A stretch of 64,000 bases of DNA from Pseudomonadales bacterium (GTDB taxonomy: Bacteria; Pseudomonadota; Gammaproteobacteria; Pseudomonadales; Halieaceae). This document shows, in pieces, positions 14,787 through 22,724 of the stretch (position 1 is its first letter; the number at the start of each line of letters is the position of its first letter). The stretch covers positions 62,001 through 126,000 of the forward strand of contig JACKNU010000006.1 in assembly GCA_024234675.1 (NCBI GenBank). The letters are read 5' to 3'. The position numbers were made by a program, and so were the translations under genes. The notes under the pieces were generated by a model. The model saw only the letters and a list, made by a program, of their open reading frames with translations, did not search any database and was not told where the DNA came from.

Positions 14787-16217
14787 ATGCCCTCCTCACA
14801 CGCCTCCCATACCCAGGGCAAACTCGAGCCCGCCCTGTTCGCCGCCTACCTGGCCATCCTGGTGTGGGCGCCGCTGCCCTTCGCCTCCAACCGCCTGTGG
14901 GCCGGCGGTCTGCTGGCCGCGCTGGTAGGCTTGGTGCTGGCGGGCTGGCTGGCGTTGTATCTGGTGGGCCGGGTGCGCATAGACCCCGCCATCTGGCGCC
15001 ACGCCCGCCTGCCGCTGCTGCTGCTGGTGGGGGTGCAACTGTGGGTGTTCGCCCAGACCCTGTACCTGCCGCGGCCACTGGTGGAGTGGCTGTCGCCCCA
15101 GGCCTTCGCCTGGCATGTGAAGGAGGGCTGGTTGAGCTTCTCGCTGGACCGGGAATACACCCAGTACTACCTGCTGCGCGGCTGCGCCATCACCGCCGGC
15201 TTCTTCCTGACCCTGGCGCTGGTCAACACCCACGACCGGCTCAAAATGCTGTTGCAGGTGCTGGTGTTCAGCGGCACCTGCCAGGCGGCCTACGGCGCCT
15301 TCATGGTGCTCAGCGGCCTGGAGTACAGCTTCTTCGTGGAGAAGTTCGTGGGCAAGGGGGTGGCCACCGGCACCTTCATCAACCGCAACCACCTGGCCGG
15401 TTACCTGGTGATGTGCCTGTCCGCAGGCATCGGCCTGCTGCTGTCACAGCTCACCCGCGAGCACTACCGCAACTGGCGGGAACGCCTGCGCGCCTGGCTG
15501 CGGCTGCTGCTGTCGCCCAAGATCCGCCTGCGCCTGTACCTGGCAGTGATGGTGGTGGCGCTGGTGCTCACCCGGGCGCGCATGGGCAATATCGCCTTCT
15601 TCTCGGCCCTGGGGCTGGCGGGTTTGCTGGCGGTGTTCAGCGGGCGCCGGTTTTCCTGGCGGGTGGTGGCCTTTTTGGCCAGCCTGGTGGTGGTGGACAT
15701 GCTCATCCTGGGCAAGTGGTTCGGCTTCGACGCCCTGGTGGAGCGCCTGGAAAACACCCACCCCAGCCAGGAGGCCCGGGTCTGGTCAAACGCCTATACC
15801 ATTGATTACCTTAAAGATTTCCCCCTCACGGGCTCGGGCGGCGGCTCCTTCTACGGGGTGTTTCCCAACTACCAGGCCCCCGAGCTGGTGGGTTTTCACG
15901 AGCACGCCCACAACGACTACCTGCAGTTCGTGGTGGAGCTGGGCATCCCCGCCGCCCTGGCGCTGGCGGCCTTTTGCGGCCTGGCCCTGTACAGCGCCTA
16001 CTGGGTGCAGCGCCAGCGCCAGACGCCCCTGTACCGGGGGGCGGGTTTCGCGGTGACCATGACGGTACTGTGGGCCGCCATCCACTCCAGCACCGACTTC
16101 AACCTGCAGATGCCCGCCAACGCCCTCACCTTCGTCACCATCCTGGCTCTGGCCTTCTCCTGTCGCACGCTGCCGCGCCCCGGGGCGCCAGCTGCAGGGC
16201 CGCCGCGGGGTGGCTGA
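14787..16217 (+). CDS. O-antigen ligase/polymerase (Wzy_C) family membrane protein
   Basis: 476 residues with about ten to twelve hydrophobic segments. The large periplasmic loop before the end contains EHAHNDYLQFVVELGIPAALAL, the hallmark of Wzy/WaaL polymerases (PF04932). The start is placed at ATG 14787, because an upstream GTG at 14763 lies within the terminator hairpin. It is the first gene of the EPS block and probably polymerises or transfers repeat units in the inner membrane. A second polymerase candidate is at 33808, so the division of labour between the two is open. Confidence 0.85.
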   Translation: MPSSHASHTQGKLEPALFAAYLAILVWAPLPFASNRLWAGGLLAALVGLVLAGWLALYLVGRVRIDPAIWRHARLPLLLLVGVQLWVFAQTLYLPRPLVEWLSPQAFAWHVKEGWLSFSLDREYTQYYLLRGCAITAGFFLTLALVNTHDRLKMLLQVLVFSGTCQAAYGAFMVLSGLEYSFFVEKFVGKGVATGTFINRNHLAGYLVMCLSAGIGLLLSQLTREHYRNWRERLRAWLRLLLSPKIRLRLYLAVMVVALVLTRARMGNIAFFSALGLAGLLAVFSGRRFSWRVVAFLASLVVVDMLILGKWFGFDALVERLENTHPSQEARVWSNAYTIDYLKDFPLTGSGGGSFYGVFPNYQAPELVGFHEHAHNDYLQFVVELGIPAALALAAFCGLALYSAYWVQRQRQTPLYRGAGFAVTMTVLWAAIHSSTDFNLQMPANALTFVTILALAFSCRTLPRPGAPAAGPPRGG

Positions 16218-16305
16218 GCTTGATTTCGATCAAGCCGGGCCGCTTGGCAGGCGGCGGCGGGGATAAAAGTTGCCGCCGCGGTCGCATTTTCTCTCCCCGC
16301 AACGT

Positions 16306-16333
16306 GTGTTGTTGCTCAGCTTGGGTTTATAAT
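16306..16333 (+). promoter_or_regulatory. Promoter of the EPS export genes
   Basis: TATAAT at 16328-16333 is a perfect -10 box. GTGTTG (16306-16311) lies 16 bases upstream as a weak -35. The first gene starts 50 bases downstream. The weak -35 suggests an activator could be involved. Confidence 0.55.
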
Positions 16334-16383
16334 GCGCGGTGCCCAGACGTAACTCGCAACAACAACAAAATCAGGAACACTAC

Positions 16384-17595
16384 ATGAACAGGACAGCCAT
16401 CAAGGCATTGCCCGCCGCGATCATTGCGGCCATCGGTTTTTACGGCAGCCAGGCCGCCCAGGCCCTGGAGCCCGCCAACCTGGAGTTGGGCCCGGTGTAT
16501 TTCACCCCCACCCTGGATTTGGAAGAGTTCTACACCGACAACCTGTGGTTGACCGACACTGACGAAAAAGACACCTGGGCCACCGTGGTCACTCCCCGTA
16601 TCGAGGCCTGGATGCAAAACGGCCCCAGCGAGTACTCCCTGAGCTTCGAGCTCGAGGACAGCACCTACCACAGCAGCGGCGACGACGACTACACCGACTA
16701 CACCACCAAGCTGGACATCCACCAGGAGTTCACCGCCAAGAACGTCGTCAACCTGTTCGCCGAGTACTACGACGGCCATGAGGAGCGCGGTACCGGCTTT
16801 ATCGAGGGCGGTCTCTCGCTGATTACCGACAAGCCGGTTGAATTCACCCAGACCACCTTCGGCGGCGACTACACCTACGGCAGCCTGGAAAGCCAGGGCC
16901 GGGTGAAGCTGGCCGCGCAGAGCGACAAGTACGATTACCAGAACTACCGCGAATTCACCAAGTTCTACGACCGCACCGAAGACACCCTGGCCGGCACCTT
17001 CTACTGGAAGGTCGCGCCGCGCACCGACGCCCTCGTTGAGGCGCGCTATATCAACAACGATTACGACGAGCGCGACCCTTCCGACCCCTTCGGCAGCCTC
17101 ACCAGCGACGAGATGAACTACCTGGTGGGTTTTGAGTGGCAGGCCACCGGCAAGACCAGCGGCCATGCCAAGGTGGGTATGTACGACCGCGATTACGATT
17201 CCAGCGCCCGCAAGGACGAGGACGGCTTCCTGTGGGAAGTGGGCGTACTGTGGGAGCCGCGCAGCTACTCGCGCTTCAACCTCGACACCCGCCGCTACTA
17301 CCAGGAGACCAACGGCGTCGGTAACGCCATCAACACCGAGGAAGTCATCCTGGGCTGGAACCACGACTGGAACAAGCGCTCCAGCACCGGCCTGATCCTG
17401 GGCGCCATGGCGGAAGACTACGAGGGCAGCAACCGCAACGATGATACCTACAAGGTAGAGGCGCGCTACGACTACGCCTTCCGCCGCTGGATGGACATCG
17501 GCGGGGGCTACCGCTACGAAGACAACGATTCCAACGAGAGCTTCTACAGCTACACCGAAAACGTGTTCTTCGTGGAAGCCAAACTCAGCCTGTAA
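16384..17595 (+). CDS. Outer-membrane beta-barrel protein (VpsM-like)
   Basis: 403 residues from ATG 16384. A signal peptide (residues 1-28, ending GSQAAQA) is followed by regularly alternating, Tyr/Asp-rich strands (for example EPRSYSRFNLDTRRYYQ and RWMDIGGGYRYEDN) and ends with aromatic/hydrophobic VFFVEAKLSL, the usual C-terminal barrel strand. Homologues stand first in gammaproteobacterial vps-like EPS loci and are thought to form an outer-membrane channel or scaffold. It has its own promoter with a perfect -10. Function in export is inferred from neighbours. Confidence 0.78.
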   Translation: MNRTAIKALPAAIIAAIGFYGSQAAQALEPANLELGPVYFTPTLDLEEFYTDNLWLTDTDEKDTWATVVTPRIEAWMQNGPSEYSLSFELEDSTYHSSGDDDYTDYTTKLDIHQEFTAKNVVNLFAEYYDGHEERGTGFIEGGLSLITDKPVEFTQTTFGGDYTYGSLESQGRVKLAAQSDKYDYQNYREFTKFYDRTEDTLAGTFYWKVAPRTDALVEARYINNDYDERDPSDPFGSLTSDEMNYLVGFEWQATGKTSGHAKVGMYDRDYDSSARKDEDGFLWEVGVLWEPRSYSRFNLDTRRYYQETNGVGNAINTEEVILGWNHDWNKRSSTGLILGAMAEDYEGSNRNDDTYKVEARYDYAFRRWMDIGGGYRYEDNDSNESFYSYTENVFFVEAKLSL

Positions 17596-17607
17596 CGGCC
17601 GGCCGAG

Positions 17608-18018
17608 GTGCACACGGCGCCACTGTCCCTGCAACAGGTGTCCAGGGCAGCCGCCGCCTTAGCCCTGCTGCTGGCGCTGGCGGTGGTGGAGCAGGGCTTC
17701 AGCCTGTTCCAGCGCGACCTGGCCTTCACCGCCGCCGAAACCGAGGTCAGCTTCTGGGGCGAGGGCAACTACCAGCCCACCGCCGCGAAGCGTGAATGGG
17801 TAGGGCAGCAGGTAGGTGAACTGCTGGCCGAGGCGCCCGGCCACCCCGAGTACCAGTTGCTTGCCGCCAGCTACTATGCGTGGCAGGCTTACTGGGCTGA
17901 AGACCCGAAGCTGGAACAGCAATACACCCACAAGGGGCAGCAGGCCCGCGAATATGCCCGCCAAAGCCGCCCCGCCTACGTGTACAATGAGGCCGGCGCA
18001 ACCGAGCAGCCCGACTAA
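17608..18018 (+). CDS. VpsP-like EPS biosynthesis protein
   Basis: 136 residues, starting with GTG 17608, 12 bases after the barrel gene. One N-terminal transmembrane helix (AAAALALLLALAVVEQGFSLF, about 13-33) anchors a small helical periplasmic domain with GHPEYQLLAASYYAWQAYW (TPR-like) near its middle. The order barrel - this gene - Wza-like - Wzc-like equals vps-like loci where VpsP occupies this place. The biochemical role is unknown. Confidence 0.6.
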   Translation: MHTAPLSLQQVSRAAAALALLLALAVVEQGFSLFQRDLAFTAAETEVSFWGEGNYQPTAAKREWVGQQVGELLAEAPGHPEYQLLAASYYAWQAYWAEDPKLEQQYTHKGQQAREYARQSRPAYVYNEAGATEQPD

Positions 18019-18031
18019 CCCAGTGGCCCCG

Positions 18032-18601
18032 ATGAATTCAGCAACTAGCACAACCCTGTTCCACAAGCTGTACCCGCTGTTGCTGGTGCTGGTGGCCAGC
18101 CTGGCGCTGCCGGGCACGGTGCGCGCCCAGGTCTACGACGACGGCTACACCCTCAACGCCGGCGACTCGGTGCGCATCCACGTGTACGGCGAGGAAGACC
18201 TCAGCTTCGACAGCCTGCTGGTGGGCCAGAACGGTCGCATCTCTTACCCGTTCCTGGGGGAGCTGACCGTGGCGGGCAAAACCGCCAGCCAGTTGCAGGC
18301 CGAACTCACCGCCGGCCTCAAGCCCGACTACCTGGTGGACCCACGCATCTCGGTGAGCGTGATCAAGTACCGCTCCTTCTTCGTCAACGGCGAGGTCAAC
18401 CGCCCCGGCGGGGTGGATTTCCAGCCCGGGCTCACCCTGCGCAAGGCCATCTCCCTGGCGGGGGGCTTCACCGAGCGGGCCAACAAGAAGCAGGCCCTGG
18501 TGATCTCCGACAGCGACCCCGAGCGCAAGGAACAGGCCGTGGGCCTGGAGTACAAGGTGCAACCCGGCGACATCATCACCGTGCAGGACACATTTTTCTA
18601 A
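18032..18601 (+). CDS. Polysaccharide export protein, Wza/VpsN-like
   Basis: 189 residues starting at ATG 18032. The signal peptide covers about residues 1-33 (LLLVLVASLALPGTVRAQ). It is followed by the poly_export domain (YTLNAGDSVRIHVYGEEDLSFDSLLVGQNGRISYPFLGEL) and a SLBB repeat (FFVNGEVNRPGGVDFQPGLTLRKAISLAGGFTERA). No lipobox Cys is seen, so unlike Wza it may not be a lipoprotein. Short for Wza (about 380 residues), it is of the VpsN length class. It should form the periplasmic/outer-membrane exit ring together with the barrel protein. Confidence 0.88.
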   Translation: MNSATSTTLFHKLYPLLLVLVASLALPGTVRAQVYDDGYTLNAGDSVRIHVYGEEDLSFDSLLVGQNGRISYPFLGELTVAGKTASQLQAELTAGLKPDYLVDPRISVSVIKYRSFFVNGEVNRPGGVDFQPGLTLRKAISLAGGFTERANKKQALVISDSDPERKEQAVGLEYKVQPGDIITVQDTFF

Positions 18602-20845
18602 ATGAATTCGCTCACCCACCCGACCCCGGCGTCCTCGATGAACCAATACCCGCCCCAACAACCCCCCATGGACGACGACTTCATCGACCTGGGCCGCCTG
18701 TTCCGGGCCGTCATGCGCCACAAGTGGGGCATTTTGGGGCTGGCCTTCGCCATCACCCTGGCCACCGGCCTCATCGTGTTCAGCATGCAGCCGGTGTACC
18801 AGGCCAGCGCCTCCATCGTGCTGGAGAGTGAAGAGGCCAACGTGGTGAACGTGGAGCAGGTGTACTCCCTGGGAACCGGCCGCTGGGAATACACCCAGAC
18901 CCAGTTCGAGATACTCAAGAGCCGCAGCCTGGCCGAGCGGGTGGTGCGCAAGCTGCGCCTGTACGAACACCCCGAGTTTCTGCCCAAACAAGAAGAGGTT
19001 GAGGAGCCCTGGTTCGACTTTGACTTCAGCGCCCTGCTGCCCGCCAGCCAGAAAGAGCCCCCGCCGCCGGAGCTCACCGAGGAAGAAAAGCGCGAGCAGC
19101 TGATACAGAGCATCACCGACGTGGTGGCCGGCGGCCTCACCGTCACCCCGGTGGAATACAGCTTCATGGTCTACCTGGGGTTCGAGAGCACCAACCCCTA
19201 CCTGGCGGCGCAGATCGTCAACGCCATCGCCCAGGAATTCATCGACAGCAACCTGGAAACGCGCCTGTCCGGCACCGTGCAGGCCAGTGGCTGGCTAAAC
19301 GAGCGGCTGGCGGAGCTGAAGGAGAACCTGCGGGTCTCCGAGGTGGCGTTGCAGGACTTTCGCGAGCGCGAGGGCCTGGTGAGCGTGGAGGGCGTGACCG
19401 GCCTGGGCGGCAACGAGCTGAAGATACTGTCGCAGCGCCTGGAAGACGCCCGCAAGGCCCGCATCGAGGCCCAGAATATCAAGGAAGACGTGCAGGGTAT
19501 GCAGAACCCCACCACTGAAGAGCTGATGACCGTGCCCGCGGTGATGCAGCACCCGGTGATCAGCGAGCTCACCGCCCAGCAGAGCGCCGCCGAGCGCAAG
19601 GTGGCGGAGCTGAGCAAGCGCTACGGCCCCAGGCACCCCAAAATGATCGCCGCCCGCTCCGACCTCAACACTGCCGACGAGGAACTGGCCAGCGAGGTGC
19701 GCAAGGTGGTGAGCGGCATCAACCGCGAGTACGAGATCGCCCGACGCAACGAGCAGCAACTGCAGGCCACCTGGGAGGCCAGCAAAACCGAGGTGCAGGA
19801 CTTCAACCGCAAGGAGTTCCAGCTGCAGGAGCTGCAGCGCGAGGTGGACACCAACCGCGAGCTGTACGACATCTTCTTCACCCGCATGAAAAGCGTGAGC
19901 GAAACCGGCGGCTTCGAGAAGCCCCACGCCCGCATCGTCGACCGGGCCATGGTGCCCACTTATCCTGTCAAGCCCAACAAGCGCCTCAGCGTTACCCTGG
20001 CCTTCATCCTGGGCATCATGCTGGGCTGCGGCATCGCCATCCTGCTGGACATGCTGGACAACACCGTGAAGAACCCCGACGAGGTACAGGAAAAGCTGCG
20101 GGTGCCGCTGCTGGGTACCCTGCCGAAGATGAAAACCAACAAGAAGGGCCAGTTCCAGCAGTTCTGGCAAAAGCCCCAGGGGCCCTTCGCCGAGGCCCTG
20201 CGCACGGTGCGCACCGGGGTAGTGCTGAGCAGCCTGGACAAGCCCGCCAAGATTATCGTGGTAACCAGCACCATACCGGGGGAGGGCAAATCCACCGTGG
20301 CCCTGAACCTGGGAGCCGCCCTGGCGCAGATGGAAAACACCCTGGTGATCGGCGCCGACCTGCGCCGCCCCAGCCTGGCCAAGAAGTGCAAGCTCACCCC
20401 CAACCATCCAGGCCTAACCCACTTCGTGGCGGGCACCGCCAAGCTGGAAGACTGCATAGAGCACCTGCCCGAGCTGAATCTATACGTGATGCCCGCCGGC
20501 ATCATCCCCCCCAACCCACTGGAGATCATCAGCTCCAAGAAGTTCGTGCAGGCCCTGCAGTTTTTGCGCGAGCGCTTCGACCGCATCGTCATCGACTCCG
20601 CCCCGGTACAGGCCGTAAGCGACGCCCTCATCCTGGCCAGCAACGCCGACTCAGTCATCTACGTGGTAAAAGCCGACGCCACCAGCGCCACCCAGGCCCA
20701 AAAAGGCATAGCCGGCATAGTAGCCAGCAACGAACCCTTCACCGGCGTAGTCCTGAACATGTTCGACCCCAAAAAAGCCCACGGCTACTTCGGCTACAAA
20801 TACTACAACTACCATAATTATTATGAGCCTACCGAGACCCTGTAG
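18602..20845 (+). CDS. Wzc/VpsO-like EPS tyrosine autokinase
   Basis: 747 residues, start directly after the previous stop (TAAATG). Wzz-type chain-length domain: first membrane helix at about 43-62 (WGILGLAFAITLATGLIVF), long coiled coil (about 220-420), second helix at about 460-482. The cytoplasmic BY-kinase follows with Walker A TIPGEGKST (about 557-565), Walker A' GADLRRPS and Walker B IVIDSAP. The C-terminus is a tyrosine cluster (GYFGYKYYNYHNYY) for trans-autophosphorylation. It controls chain length and export with the phosphatase encoded next. Confidence 0.93.
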   Translation: MNSLTHPTPASSMNQYPPQQPPMDDDFIDLGRLFRAVMRHKWGILGLAFAITLATGLIVFSMQPVYQASASIVLESEEANVVNVEQVYSLGTGRWEYTQTQFEILKSRSLAERVVRKLRLYEHPEFLPKQEEVEEPWFDFDFSALLPASQKEPPPPELTEEEKREQLIQSITDVVAGGLTVTPVEYSFMVYLGFESTNPYLAAQIVNAIAQEFIDSNLETRLSGTVQASGWLNERLAELKENLRVSEVALQDFREREGLVSVEGVTGLGGNELKILSQRLEDARKARIEAQNIKEDVQGMQNPTTEELMTVPAVMQHPVISELTAQQSAAERKVAELSKRYGPRHPKMIAARSDLNTADEELASEVRKVVSGINREYEIARRNEQQLQATWEASKTEVQDFNRKEFQLQELQREVDTNRELYDIFFTRMKSVSETGGFEKPHARIVDRAMVPTYPVKPNKRLSVTLAFILGIMLGCGIAILLDMLDNTVKNPDEVQEKLRVPLLGTLPKMKTNKKGQFQQFWQKPQGPFAEALRTVRTGVVLSSLDKPAKIIVVTSTIPGEGKSTVALNLGAALAQMENTLVIGADLRRPSLAKKCKLTPNHPGLTHFVAGTAKLEDCIEHLPELNLYVMPAGIIPPNPLEIISSKKFVQALQFLRERFDRIVIDSAPVQAVSDALILASNADSVIYVVKADATSATQAQKGIAGIVASNEPFTGVVLNMFDPKKAHGYFGYKYYNYHNYYEPTETL

Positions 20846-20863
20846 GGCCGAATTCATTCGGCC
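20842..20863 (+). repeat. REP-like palindrome after Wzc gene
   Basis: GTAG foot and the stem GGCCGAATTCATTCGGCC start just inside the stop region of the kinase gene; the kinase stop TAG is part of the GTAG foot. Confidence 0.75.
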
Positions 20864-20902
20864 TTTTCCAACTCCAAACCCCGGCGGGCACCCCCACACC
20901 CC

Positions 20903-21649
20903 ATGATCGACCTCCACTGCCACCTACTCCCCGGAATCGACGACGGCCCCGCCACCCCGCGCGAAACCCTCCGCCTATGCCGCCTCGCCGTAGCCGACGG
21001 CATAACCCACGCCATCACCACCCCCCACATCCACCCAGGCCGCTGGCACAACACCAAAGCCACCATCGCCAAAGACTGCCGCAAACTCCAACGCGCCCTG
21101 GCCAAACGCAACATCCCCCTGCAAGTAGGCTTCGCCGCCGAAGTCCGCCTAACCGACGAAATCATGCAACAGGTAGAAAGCGACGAAATCCCCTTCTACG
21201 GCGAAGTAGACGGCTACCACATCATGTTGCTGGAATTCCCCCACGGCCAGATCATCCCCGGCAGCGACAAACTGGTACGGTGGTTATTACAGCGCAGAAT
21301 ACGTCCCCTAATAGCCCACCCCGAACGCAACAAACAGGTAATGAAGGACCCAACCCAACTCACCCCCTTCATCAAGGCCGGCTGCTGGCTGCAACTGACA
21401 GCCGGCTCGGTAACCGGCAACTTCGGCGAGCGCGCCCAAACAGTAGCCCGCCAGCTGTTGGACGAAGACGTGGTAGCGGTACTGGCCAGTGATGGCCACA
21501 ACAGCGGCGCCCGCCGCCCGGCACTGGCCGAGGCCTTCGAATACATAACCGAACACTATGGTGGGAGCAGGGCAAAGCGCCTGATGCTGCACAACCCCGC
21601 AACCATCGCCGCCAGCCAGTTCCAAACAGAGGCACAAGCGCCATGCTGA
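20903..21649 (+). CDS. CpsB/Wzb-type tyrosine phosphatase (PHP domain)
   Basis: 248 residues. The PHP metal motif opens the protein (MIDLHCHLLPGIDDGP) and is followed by TPHIHPGRW, an HPE (IAHPERNKQ, about 138) and SDGHN near residue 197, which are the metal ligands of the CpsB/YwqE family. It should dephosphorylate the tyrosine cluster of the preceding autokinase. Its 3' end overlaps the next gene by seven bases. The codon choice here is strongly C-ending, like the rest of the export block. Confidence 0.88.
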   Translation: MIDLHCHLLPGIDDGPATPRETLRLCRLAVADGITHAITTPHIHPGRWHNTKATIAKDCRKLQRALAKRNIPLQVGFAAEVRLTDEIMQQVESDEIPFYGEVDGYHIMLLEFPHGQIIPGSDKLVRWLLQRRIRPLIAHPERNKQVMKDPTQLTPFIKAGCWLQLTAGSVTGNFGERAQTVARQLLDEDVVAVLASDGHNSGARRPALAEAFEYITEHYGGSRAKRLMLHNPATIAASQFQTEAQAPC

Positions 21650-22164
21650 ACTGGTACGCGGTACAGACCAAACCCCGCCAGGAGGCCACCGCCGAACTCA
21701 ACCTGGAACGCCAGGGCTACCATACCTACCTGCCCAAAATCCTGCTGCGCAAGCGGAGAAGGGACAAGTGGGCAAAAGTAGTGGAGCCCCTGTTCCCCCG
21801 CTACCTGTTCATACAAGTAGACACGAAGCAGCAAAGCCTGGCCCCGGTACGCTCCACCCTCGGCGTGGCCGCCCTGGTCCGCTTCGGCCACCTGCTGCGC
21901 CCGGTGCCAGACGAAGTCATCGATTTCATCCGCCAAGCCGAAGACCCCGACACCCATCAGCACCATGCAGACGATTGGCCCCACCAACCCGGCGACGAAG
22001 TGCAGGTGCTGGAAGGCCCCTTTGCTGGTCTAACCGGTATCTTCCAAGCTCAAACCGGCGAACAGCGCGCCCTGCTTCTGATAGAGCTCCTCGGCCGCCA
22101 AAACACCATAACGGTAGACATAAACACTGTAGGGCCGAATTCATTCGGCCAAACCTACGCATAA
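21643..22164 (+). CDS. rfaH: RfaH-type NusG paralogue (antiterminator)
   Basis: 173 residues. The N-terminal NGN domain begins MLNWYAVQTKPRQEATAELNLERQGYHTYLP and contains FPRYLFIQVD. A KOW segment (PGDEVQVLEGPFAGLTGIF) follows. The last ten residues (NTVGPNSFGQ...) are encoded by a REP-like palindrome at 22129-22150, so the natural C-terminus has been replaced or extended by repeat sequence. An ops element (22328) lies only 165 bases downstream, ahead of the long EPS operon, and is its likely recruitment site. The protein should bind paused RNA polymerase and suppress termination through the glycosyltransferase genes. Confidence 0.87.
   Translation: MLNWYAVQTKPRQEATAELNLERQGYHTYLPKILLRKRRRDKWAKVVEPLFPRYLFIQVDTKQQSLAPVRSTLGVAALVRFGHLLRPVPDEVIDFIRQAEDPDTHQHHADDWPHQPGDEVQVLEGPFAGLTGIFQAQTGEQRALLLIELLGRQNTITVDINTVGPNSFGQTYA
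22129..22150 (+). repeat. REP-like palindrome inside the rfaH 3' end
   Basis: The full 22-base GTAG-plus-hairpin unit is in the reading frame of rfaH, encoding the residues VGPNSFG near the C-terminus. Confidence 0.75.
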
Positions 22165-22188
22165 ACGTCTGCGAGGGGTCGGGTCTTA

Positions 22189-22221
22189 TTTTCCAGCGTC
22201 AGTCTTTTCGACGCTGGAAAA
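22189..22221. terminator. Strong bidirectional-type terminator hairpin
   Basis: TTTTCCAGCGTC (22189-22200) pairs with GACGCTGGAAAA (22210-22221) around a 9-base loop. The T and A runs at the stem feet make it work on either strand. It separates the export/rfaH block from the ops-led operon. Confidence 0.85.
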
Positions 22222-22327
22222 CTGGACCTCACCCCGTTTTCCGGTTCTAATACGCCCTGCGTTCACCAACTGAACACACCCAAAAGAAACAACCCACCAC
22301 CCCGATGCCCGACCACCGACAGGGCAG

Positions 22328-22339
22328 GGCGGTAGCGTG
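22328..22339 (+). promoter_or_regulatory. ops element (RfaH recruitment site)
   Basis: GGCGGTAGCGTG is an exact match to the ops core of JUMPstart sequences. It lies in the 5' untranslated region of the EPS operon, 15 bases before the MarR-type regulator ATG and after the terminator hairpin. The bases just upstream (GACAGGGCA) also resemble the JUMPstart context. Confidence 0.88.
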
Positions 22340-22353
22340 CCCAAACCACAAAA

Positions 22354-22698
22354 ATGACCGAAGACACCCACTACCAGGTCCTGAAAATACTCGAACAAAA
22401 CCCCCAAATCAGCCAGCGCGAGCTGGCCAAAGAGATGGGCGTGAGCCTGGGTAAAGTGAACTATTGCCTCAAAGCCCTGGTGGACAAGGGTCTGGTAAAA
22501 GCCAACAACTTCAAGAACAGTGCAAACAAGTGGGCTTACTTCTATGTGCTCACTCCTCGAGGGATGGAGGCAAAGGCTAAAATTTCGGTGCACTTCCTGC
22601 AGCGTAAACTGGAGGAGTATGAGGCTCTGAGGGCGGAAATAGAGAAACTGCAAGCCGAGGTGAACGATACCAGGCTCCATAAAAGAGTCAGCCAATGA
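22354..22698 (+). CDS. MarR-family EPS-associated transcriptional regulator
   Basis: 114 residues. The winged helix reads YQVLKILEQNPQISQRELAKEMGVSLGKVNYCLKALVDKGLVKANNF (about 7-53), and ends in a coiled coil (QRKLEEYEALRAEIEKLQAEV). This is the short MarR type found at the head of gammaproteobacterial EPS operons. It probably regulates the operon it heads. The gene follows the ops element and precedes the asparagine synthetase by 26 bases. Confidence 0.88.
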   Translation: MTEDTHYQVLKILEQNPQISQRELAKEMGVSLGKVNYCLKALVDKGLVKANNFKNSANKWAYFYVLTPRGMEAKAKISVHFLQRKLEEYEALRAEIEKLQAEVNDTRLHKRVSQ

Positions 22699-22724
22699 GT
22701 TTCTTAAGGGTGGTTGATTAGACT

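Noticed and set aside
19295..20407. 370-codon minus-strand frame opposite the Wzc-like gene
   Set aside because: Low-complexity His/Gln/Leu composition and no motif; the kinase frame is certain.
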